A stretch of DNA of 64,000 nt, taken from Vishniacozyma victoriae. Its lineage: Eukaryota > Basidiomycota > Tremellomycetes > Tremellales > Bulleribasidiaceae. Position 1 is the stretch's first letter. The number at the start of each line of letters is the position of its first letter. The notes beneath the pieces were generated by a model that was not told the origin of the DNA, did not search any database, and worked only from the letters and a program-made list of their open reading frames with translations. Positions 55,968 through 64,000 of this stretch are shown one piece after another. The translations under genes and the position numbers were made by a program. The DNA lies in assembly GCA_017654735.1 (NCBI GenBank), contig JADPYG010000089.1, positions 134,001-198,000 on the forward strand, written 5' to 3'.

Positions 55968-58045
55968 TTAAGCCTTACCCTCCCTCTTCTTTCTCTTTTC
56001 GATATCTTTCCTCTTCTTCTCCAACTTCTCTTTCTGAATCGTCAGCTTACACCATTGATCACGTGGAATAGACGTACCTCGTCAGATTTCTGAGCATTCG
56101 AGTACTTCATCTTCTCATACAACCTCTGTTTCTTATTGGTCATCATGATCTTCTTTCTCAATTCCGCATCATCCTCCTTCTTTCCACCCTTGGCAGGAGC
56201 CATGGACTTGTTGAGTTTAGTAGCTTCCTTCAATTGGGATACGAATTGAGCGTGTGGAGTTCCCGAAGTCTCAGCTTCGAGTTCGGCGGCATGGACGAGG
56301 GTCTTGTTGGAAGGATCGAGAGATGCTGCTAAGAGTGCGGGTGGGTATGTTGTTGATTCCATCTTTTCATCCGATTCCTCATCCGACTCTTCCTCTTCAA
56401 CATCAACATCATCCTCATCCTCATCCTCGCTTCCTTCAGCAGCAGCTTCTCCCTCGGGTGCGACACCTGCCTCGGTAGCTTCTAGCCATGGTCTCTCTGC
56501 TTCTCCCTCTCCTTCCCATGGACTTAAGTGGGATGGAAGTTGCTCAACACCAGGCTTGTAGGCATCGGCATCGACAATCTTTCCTTTGTTGATACAATCA
56601 GCAACCCATTGAGGTTGAACCCATAACCATTTCCTATCACCTTGCATCTCTGCCATTCTCTCTTTCGTCATGGGTCGATCGACGACAACATGTGTGATGG
56701 AATCGGCTTCTTTGGCAAGTTCGGGTGAAGTAGCTTGTAGCGAAGTAATTGCTTTTCCTCCCATGGCTCGAATGACGAATTCCCAAGTTTTCGGTGAAGT
56801 CTCTCGGGAGACAAAGAATGTATATGGCGCAAAGAGTAGTGTTGGTTTGGAAGTGGACGAGGAAGCGACGATACTGTTGTATGTCGTCAAGGGGGCTGAT
56901 TGGACATTCTCCTCTTCAGTCTTGGTAGGTCGTTCGATAAAGTCCTCGTCGTTCTCCTCTTCTCCTTCCATCTCTACATCTTCCTCCTCGTCTTCGACGG
57001 TAGCTCCGTTGGACTTGATTCCTCGAATTGCACGCTTGACTTCTTTTTTAGAGATGGTACCGGTAACACCTTCCGTGTTTGATTTCTCGACCAATTTGAA
57101 AGCACCAACAGTTTCTCCCTTTTTCTCCAACTCTTCATCCAATGGTGGTGGGTAAACAAGGTTCTCCTCAGTGTATAGTCGGTAGAGGACGAAAGAGAGG
57201 AGTGTTCGGTATAATTCGATGAATGTCAAGAGAATCCTGAAATCGACATCGGTAGGTACATGTTGTTGGAAATCGTATGCTTCCAACCACCTTACTCGGA
57301 TCATTTCTCCTTTATGACCTGGGACATCGCATTCGTAGTAGATTCCCTTGATACCTAAGAACATCTTTCGGAGGGAGTGAGTCTTGATGGCCCAGAGTTT
57401 CCATTCGGTAATGAGTCGAGCGCATTCGGTAATGGTCTCGGACTCGACGGTTGCACGACCAGGAACGGGGTTGGTAGGTAGTTTAGAGAAAAGGTGAACG
57501 AGGTTGAGTGGGTCCTGCATGTCCTGTAGGGCGAGAGAGAACGTAGGGTACCTGTATGTTAGCATCGTAGAATATGACGGGCTGTCGCCCTACATACCTC
57601 TCCTTGACTAGATGATCCAATCGAGCGATAGGCTTAGCATCCTCCAAGTTCTTTGCCAATGCCCATTCTCCCCTTCCAATAGCCCTAGCAAGTTTCTTGG
57701 CGAAAGCCTTGTGTTCTCGGAATTTAGCAAGTAAAGGCTCGTGTAGCAAATACTGGATATCCTTGTGGTAGTAGAATGAAGCTGGGGCGGATGATCCTTT
57801 GTTGGCTCTCTTCTTGTTTGTAGGTTCACGGGGGTAGATTCCTGATTGTCAGTAATCATTACCTGACTATAGAGAGGACATACCCTTCAAGATACATAGT
57901 CGTCTGAAATCGGCTAGGGTGATTTGTAACTTTTTCAAAGCCTGATTTCGGGTAATGTAGTTCTTGGCCCTAGATATTAGCTCTGCACCAATTCTCATCA
58001 GCAGACTCACGCTCCGGCATCTCCTCTCTTCTTGATTTTTGCCAT
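55968..58045 (-). CDS. NOP7: Pescadillo homologue Nop7, 60S ribosome biogenesis
   Basis: Nop7/PES1 with Erb1 and Ytm1 forms the PeBoW complex, needed for 27S pre-rRNA processing in the nucleolus. Exon 1 encodes [14 protein letters not shown]; then [20 protein letters not shown] and LCILKGIYPREP, the invariant pescadillo N-terminus, [19 protein letters not shown], and [23 protein letters not shown] domain (about residues 330-430) contains [29 protein letters not shown] and [19 protein letters not shown]. The C-terminus is acidic (long E/D runs) and then basic: [20 protein letters not shown] and [20 protein letters not shown], ending A, TAA 55968-55970. Five or six short introns; about 620 residues, normal for the family. 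Diverges from RRN7. Confidence 0.95.
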
Positions 58046-58250
58046 TGTATATAGAGTATAAGTGAGTTAGTATATGGTAGTAGTAAAGTGTCGCCAGATT
58101 TGCAGAAATTCAATCAAACAGGCACACTACAAAGTGGAGGCCCATTCACCACGTGGCTTATAATAGATATATTTAATTATAATTAATCCCATTCCTATAT
58201 TTCCTCCACTTTCAACGTCCACTCTAAGTGCTCTATGTATTGTATGGATC
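58046..58250. promoter_or_regulatory. Divergent promoter NOP7 - RRN7
   Basis: Only 205 bp between two ATGs. It contains an AT-rich core (ATAGATATATTTAATTATAA, about 58160) and CACGTG at 58149-58154, an E-box-like site bound by Cbf1/bHLH proteins. Confidence 0.6.
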
Positions 58251-60360
58251 ATGGCTAAAGCTAAAGCATGCCCTGTTTGTGGATCGAATAAATGGAGAAA
58301 GGATGCTATTTCAGGGAATGCCGCTTGTGAAGAGGGGCATGTGTTCCAGGTAAGCTAAAAAATCAGTCGGTGACGATAGCTGATGAAGAGGATTTTAGAG
58401 CAGAGAACTTGGTAGTGGAAAATGTAGGGCATACTCTCCAGAAACGGACTTTCAGGAAAGGAGAGAGGCGGAATAAGAGGAGAGAGGAAGGTCGAGCGAA
58501 TGCAGCTTGTACGTATATCGGAACATAAGTATGTCGAGGTGCTCATTATAGTGTACCACGGAGAAGAGGGGGAATGGTTGAAGCTGCAAGCTCTACAATT
58601 GATGTTGAGGCTACAAGTTCAGAGAATGAGGGAGATCTGGCAGCTTCCGGAGGTCTTTGAGGTTAGCTATCTCGGCCGGGGGCTGAATCCAGCTGATAGT
58701 AGACGATCGTTAAGGAACTATGGACATATCAACTAGCGATGGCTCAAACTCCAAATCCGCCAGGTCACCCCATATCTCTCGACGAGCCATCAACTAGTAG
58801 AAACGCCGGTACCGAATTCGCAGAGGAGAAGGAGGACGATAAAGGCGAATCCTCCGACTCCGAGGAAGGTGACCAGAGGGAGAAAGAGGAAGGAGTCGAC
58901 CCAGACCTCCTGGCCGAGCTATCTGATGTATCAGACGATTCAGAGATGAACGAGGTAGATACTCGTGAGACGGGTTCTGGGCCGAAATGGAAACGAAGAA
59001 GGAGGTTGAGGGTATCTGATACACTCGTAACCCTGATTCTGGGCCTATGGACTTTGAGAGTACCCATAATGGGTATTGATATTGAAACGTAAGCTGTTGC
59101 TTCCTTGTAACGGCAAAGCTGATGGGAAGAATGATAAATGATAATAAATTACCATACTTGGATTTTGCAAGGACTACTTTCATCCCACCAGAAATGTTCA
59201 ATCGAATGAACAGGGACGTTCGGCTCGCCTTGACTCCTCGAGTACGGATTTATCTTTTCTGGTCGATTGTAGCTAATAAATCAGAAAAGCCCCGCACCAC
59301 TCTACCTCTTCGAAGAATCTAGGAACCTTGCCCGTATGCTCAACCGCCATTTCGGCCTCACATTCCCTGAAATCAACGCACCCCCAATTTCATGGCGGAT
59401 AATCTCATCGCTCGGCGGTACACGTAAGTCCATATTTCGAGATATAGCTGATCAAAGCGTCAACGTATCAACAAGTCCATCGTGTACTACGGCTACTGAA
59501 TGTAAATCTAGGTCTGCTCGATGAAGATATTGTGAGGCATAGTCGGAAAGCCCGCAAATCAATCAATGGAGTGGAGAAGGGGGAAGTGATGTATGAGAGG
59601 ACTAGACGGAATCAAGATGTCTTCATGCCTGAATTATCGATTGTTGGGGCTTGGGTTGTGGTTATGAAACTTGCGTATGGGTTGGATGGGAAGGATCGGT
59701 ACGTCCAATGGGTCGCTCTCAGGCTGGGCTGATGACAGATATGCACAAGATCCATCAGATCCAGTACTAGTCATACCCAGCATTTCAAGTTGGGTAAAAG
59801 AACTTGATAAGCGCCTAAAGAATGGTGATCTGAAGGGCGGGAAGAAGGATATGCAAAAGCAGTAAGCTACGCACCCCCGTCAATTGGCCGAGCTGATGTA
59901 TAGGAACTTCCCAATAATGTCGGAAGACGATATAGATCGATATCTCGATAAATGCGAGACTATCCTCGTCTCAACACATTCAAAGACGACAGATGCAGGA
60001 CCGTTCCCGCTCCTGCCTTCATCTTCCGTACCACCAAAGACTCAAGCTTCATGGACAGCATTCGATCCCAGCTATAAATACCCGTCTCCACCAACAGGAG
60101 ATTACCTCACCTCAGGCCAGGCAATAGAGTCATATGACGCTCAAGATGTTACGGGAACACTACCTAAAGATCATGAAGTTATCTTGAAAGCCGCAGCAGA
60201 GGTCATTGGGGTGAAAGCTTTTGATGTGGGCATTGTCGTCGAGCTGTTCGAAAGGAGATTGGAAGGGATCAGGAAGGAACGGAGTAGGAGCAGAAGTAGA
60301 AGTAAGAGTAGGGGAGGGAGGGGGGTTTCAGCTGGTCGAAGGAAGAGAGGGGCTATTTGA
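58251..60360 (+). CDS. RRN7: RNA polymerase I core factor subunit Rrn7 (TAF1B/TFIIB-like)
   Basis: Rrn7 is the TFIIB-like factor of the Pol I initiation complex at rDNA. The N-terminal zinc ribbon is complete: CPVCGSNKW, AACEEGHVF (CxxC...CxxxH). A B-reader/linker-like part follows (RTFRKGERRNKRREEGRANA). Cyclin-like helices start YHGEEGEWLKLQALQLMLRL and VFETIVKELWTYQLAM. An acidic insert (EEKEDDKGESSDSEEGDQ) precedes SDTLVTLILGLWTLRVPIMG, DIYR-type helix LPYLDFARTTFIPPEM and NRHFGLTFPEINAPPISW, as in fungal Rrn7. The basic C-terminus is an SR-like repeat (RSRSRSRSKSRGGRG), ending RRKRGAI, TGA 60358-60360. About nine short introns, about 560 residues. Confidence 0.85.
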
Positions 60361-61064
60361 GTGGGCTCAGACTTTGAATGAGATCTGAATTCTGTAATCG
60401 GCCCATCATCTATTTGTCATACAAGGGAATGTATTCCGATCTGTGCATTTTACTATTACCCCTTGTAGCCCATATGAAATCTGGGCCCAGTCTATCCATT
60501 GCCAAGCTTAAATGCTCTATCCCGTTTACTAGCACCTTCATGAATAGCATTTTGCAACAGGAGCCAGGATCGCCATTGATTTAAGTACTCAAGACGTGCA
60601 TCTTGTATCGTGATTACCATAGGACCTCTGAAGGATATGCGCGCCGCTGAGGGACGACAAGCTCAGAATGTTATCTTGTATTGCAAAATGTCAAAGAAGC
60701 TGGCACGCGTAAGGCACGATGTGTGCAGTCGACATGTTGCACTTTTGCTCCTACCGTTTAAACGGGAATGAGCAAGTTGCCAGGACGCGAAGGGTGTGCT
60801 TGTGGAAACTGAACCTAATTAACCAACTGTGATGCGGACGCTTCGTCCATGGGAAGAGGAGAAGGAGGAGATGTCCCTGAAATACAAACACGAGTCCTTT
60901 GGTTCAAAGGTGTATGTATGTAGAGCAGTGTAGTGTGTGCAGAAAAAGGGGTCGATGTCTCCCCAACCTAATCCTTCCAATCCCGAAAACTTCTTCTAAG
61001 CTCATTCAGCAGTCTTTTCGTTCATTCATACATGTTTCCTAAGTAGTATAATATATTTACTACT
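60361..61064. promoter_or_regulatory. 704-bp intergenic region, promoter of the glycosyltransferase
   Basis: RRN7 3' flank, then the promoter of the glycosyltransferase with an AT-rich stretch AGTATAATATATTTAC just before its ATG. No RNA gene or other ORF recognised. Confidence 0.4.
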
Positions 61065-62313
61065 ATGATATCTATGCCATTCTGGCGTCGACGATATTTC
61101 ACTATAGTGGCTTTAGCTTTCATAGTGGTTAGCTCTTCGTATTTGATCACTGGTCATTTGTATGGAACGACGCGACCTACAATAGCGATCTTGACGACCG
61201 ATACTCGACATCCGTATGTTGATCTTGATCCTACGGTCTTGCTGTCTTCGTGGACATTGACTGCTTTGTGAGTGCTGTTATTATGGATTTGACGCGCCAG
61301 ACGCTGATGTGTTAGGAGTAATCATCTATACGCCCGTTCGATTGGTGCTCAATTTGTGTATTTTAAAATCGAGCCGCCTGTACGTTGATCCAGATTTGAG
61401 ACTTGCCGCTTGCCGCGTATTGATAGATCTAGGTTCAAAAGGGAATGGCATTACCAAAGGCAACATATCGTAAAGATATGGACGGGTACTGTGAACATCG
61501 AACACTAGGATGGCGAACATCACATTTCTGTAAAATGCCATTCATATGGTGGTTCATCCAGAATTCAGATCTTGAGAAATTCATCTACATAGGTAAGTCA
61601 TCCATTCCTTCGTAAACAATAGAACTGATTACTAGATTCCGACGCAATGTTTCGTCATCCCGATATTCACGTTGATCGACATTTTCAATTATTATCCCCA
61701 TCCCGACCTTTTGGAGTCTTGACAAATCGACCTTGGGGAGATGGAGTTTGTTCGGGATATTGGTTCATGTATCGACCCAAGCCTGAGGCGAGAGGGATAT
61801 ATGATGTAGCGGATTTCCTACTGGATTGGTGGAATGAGGAATGGGTACATGATCCTTATTATTGGTATGATCAAAGTACACTTCGGAGGATTATGGGTGG
61901 GGTTGCCAAGGGGAATTTACGTGAGTCTCTCTCTCTCTCTCGTTTGGAAGAGCAGAGCTAACAGTATAGAAGGACCAGATCGAAAAACCACATATCTAAA
62001 TCAAACAGTTAGTACGTGAACCTCTCCCACAATCAAGACTCTCACTAAACAAGTAGTCGTCGACGAATGGCATTTCGAACTGAAATCACCAAACCAAATG
62101 ATTTTACATGTTGGAAGTAAAACTCCAGATAGGGATCAACAACTCGCCAATGCCTGGCCATGGGGTGATATGTATCCACTTGATGATCGTGAAAAATTGG
62201 TCGAGTTGTTGGATGAGATGGATATTAGGATTGGGTCGGGGGGGTTGATTACTTCGAAAATGCCTCTCCCGGGAGAGCGATCATTTGGGCAGCCTGCGTC
62301 TGGTAGTTTATAG
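61065..62313 (+). CDS. Type II membrane glycosyltransferase (DxD, nucleotide-sugar fold)
   Basis: Probably a Golgi enzyme. MISMPFWRRRYF is a short basic cytosolic tail; TIVALAFIVVSSSYLITG is a single signal-anchor helix; the rest is lumenal. After introns the catalytic part reads RPTIAILTTDTRHPYVDLD, MPFIWWFIQNSDLEKFIYI and DSDAMFRHPDI, where DSD is the metal/nucleotide-sugar motif. WGDGVCSGYWFMYRP, LLDWWNEEWVHDPYYWYDQS and a C-terminal MILHVGSK, whose histidine is typical of the second metal ligand in GT-A retaining enzymes, follow. End ERSFGQPASGSL, TAG 62311-62313. About 350 residues. It resembles the galactosyl/mannosyl-transferase families GT34/GT8 in layout, but the CAZy family and sugar are not certain. 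Confidence 0.7.
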
Positions 62314-62609
62314 ATTTTTTGATACATTATACATTATACGGGGGATTTCATGTAATATTGCATAATATCGACGCTGCGATGCAAGTGTGAGCCGATAATC
62401 ATAAACATGGCGACTGCGTACAGTGTCATGCGAACGTTGATGAGTTGTCGTGTTCGTGCGATATCGAGTATCCCAAAGTCCAGAGCTTCCTTTAGACTTC
62501 GTCCCCAGTCTCCAGTCTCCAGAGCTAAGGCGTTGACTGGCCCAAATCTGGCGTCTGTCCAAATATTGAACTGCGTCGTTATTTCCGAATGATCGTCGAT
62601 ACCACATTC

Positions 62610-63769
62610 CTACCCCTTCTGCTCGACCATCTCCCCCTTGATCCACCTAAACATAGGTCCTTTTCCAACGTTATAATCCCCATAATTCTTAGTCGCATAT
62701 CTAACAACACCCTTCCTAAACGTTAAATTCAATCTCCCCCCAACCCCAACTCGCTTAGGGATAGAATGCATCCAATTCGCCTGTGTTCCTCCTCGCATTA
62801 CGACCATATCTCCGTCTTTTAGAATGAATTTCTCGTCTGCTTTTATGTTCTTGTTGGCGTGTCGTAAGAGGAAATCGCGAGAAGAACCGAGAGAGAGTGA
62901 GGCGATACATGGGTCTGGACCTAGGAAGGATTCGGAGTCGGAGTGGTAGGATATGGAATCGGAGCCGGAGGCGTAGTAGTTTACGAGGGTGAAATTGTAT
63001 GTTTCCCCAGTCACTTTTTCCACTATTCATCAGTCTGGACCTTTCTTTGCCTTAATCTAAAGAGATAGGAAGAAGACTAAGAAGGAGAGAAGGGGGACAT
63101 ACCAATTTCCATCAACCGCAATAAAATCTCTGGGATAGCTCTAGGTCTAACTCCAGCCGGATACCCACTCCAATCTTTACTCTGTAAATCCTTCCCAAAA
63201 ACAGTAGTCCACCTAGGAGTATTCACTGTAAACCCCTTAGTGACATATGTAACGCGATACCAAGGCATCGCCTCCAATAAATAATCATATAAATCTTTAG
63301 ATCCTTCATTGATGAATTTATGGAAGTAGAGGAGATCGAGATTTAGGTCGGGTTTGAGGATTGATTTGGGATTTGGATTGAATCTCAGGGCGGATAGTAA
63401 GGAGGTTGGAGGTGGTGGGAGGACGAATGGGTGATTGTGCGTGCGAGAGGGGGGTGGGGGGTAGGATGGATGAGATGGGGGTGGGTATGTAAATGCCTCG
63501 GTGACATCGATCTTGAGGAGGTCCTGATTCGATCTCGTCACAGATATCTCAGCCTTCAACTTGGCATCGAGAGGAGGTGATAATTTCCTTCGTTTTCTCG
63601 GTGTATCCACAACTTCATTATCGACAATATCGTCCGTAAGATCGATGACCCCTCCCCTGTCCTCTTGCTTGTTATCCAGCGCTGGCTCAGGCTTGACCTT
63701 GGGGTTCACTTCGATTTTAGGGACTGGCTTCTTGAAGAAGCTGGATATCGACCTTTGCCTTGAAGCCAT
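62610..63769 (-). CDS. AlkB/ALKBH2-type DNA dealkylation dioxygenase with PIP box
   Basis: A 2-oxoglutarate/Fe(II) enzyme that directly reverses N-alkyl damage in DNA. Two exons. The N-terminus MASRQRSISSFFKKP contains QRSISSFF (residues 5-12), a full PCNA-interacting peptide. A Lys/Pro-rich linker with RKRRK follows (a likely nuclear signal). The catalytic domain starts YFHKFINEGSKDLYDYLLEA and has AMPWYRVTYV, TPRWTTVFG, NYYASGSDSISYHSDSE with the iron HxD, IASLSLGSSRDFLLRH, GGTQANWMHSIPKR with the distal histidine, and GRLNLTFRKG with the two arginines that hold 2-oxoglutarate. These match ALKBH2/3 rather than other AlkB classes. Start: ATG 63769; an ATG at 63844 would bury the PIP box behind 25 extra residues. 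Stop 62610-62612. Confidence 0.92.
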
Positions 63770-63976
63770 CGTCGCTATGACCAGTAGTTTTATCAATGGG
63801 ACGTCGTTCAGTTGATTCATCTCATATCTGACGTCTGACGTCAATTACGCTTAAATCCGCTTAAAATAATTATCTGAATTTTGGACTCCTCCACCTATCC
63901 CACCGTCAACATTATCCTACCCATAAGGGCCAAAGTAAAATTAATCTTCAATCAAGAGAAGGAGATAAGGGACAAT

Positions 63977-64000
63977 ATGTCGGGAAGGATTGAAGCTATG
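63977..64000 (+). CDS. Possible first codons of the next gene
   Basis: ATG 63977 in the context GACAATATG reads MSGRIEAM to the window edge. It lies 207 bp from the divergent AlkB start, a typical promoter distance here. Too short to identify. Confidence 0.25.

Noticed and set aside
1..64000. CRISPR arrays, bacterial operons, RBS or attachment sites
   Set aside because: Gene structure is eukaryotic throughout; the repeats found are short and local.
1..64000. Box C/D snoRNAs suggested by many GCTGATGA strings
   Set aside because: These strings sit just before splice acceptors and are intron branch points, not C boxes.

Overview
The window reads as a nuclear chromosome segment of a basidiomycete yeast of the Tremellomycetes (Cryptococcus/Kwoniella-like). 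The reasons are dense genes on both strands, most of them cut by many 33-60 nt introns (GTRNGT donor, CTGAY branch point a few bases before the acceptor), short promoters, and a typical fungal gene set. No CRISPR array, operon or bacterial RBS is present, and I found no convincing tRNA, rRNA or complete transposon. All gene models were spliced by eye; outer coordinates are firmer than some internal junctions.

Region 1-9 kb is an accessory carbohydrate block. It holds the 3' part of a fungal-specific transcription factor, an intronless bacterial-type beta-glucuronidase (GH2), an MFS sugar transporter and a secreted AA9 copper polysaccharide monooxygenase. The first three look like a small uronide-use cluster.

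Region 9-23 kb holds RTR1/RPAP2 (CTD phosphatase), a phosphatidylserine-decarboxylase-like enzyme of the PsiD class, a mitochondrial CitE/CLYBL-like lyase, a DHA1-type MFS exporter, STRAP/Unrip facing SmD1 across a short shared promoter, a D-2-hydroxyacid dehydrogenase and a TauD-type dioxygenase.

Region 23-28.6 kb is sparse and fast-evolving. It holds lineage-specific small genes, at least one apparently broken by frameshifts next to an intact tandem relative.

Region 28.6-43.7 kb holds a GAF-containing hybrid histidine kinase, the sphingoid C4-hydroxylase SUR2, a BTB-like protein, the SAGA subunit SPT7 diverging from the TFIIIC subunit TFC1, and a small tail-anchored protein.

Region 43.7-49.8 kb is a tandem F-box-like family of three members in different states: a truncated relic, a copy split by one in-frame TAG, and an intact copy. 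Short tandem repeats and a local duplication lie between and after them.

Region 50-64 kb holds a short TOR-like PIKK kinase (TLK1-like) with a degenerate FRB domain, NOP7/pescadillo and RRN7 on a 205-bp divergent promoter, a type II membrane glycosyltransferase, and an AlkB/ALKBH2-like dioxygenase with an N-terminal PCNA-binding (PIP) box. The first codons of one more gene may lie at the right edge.
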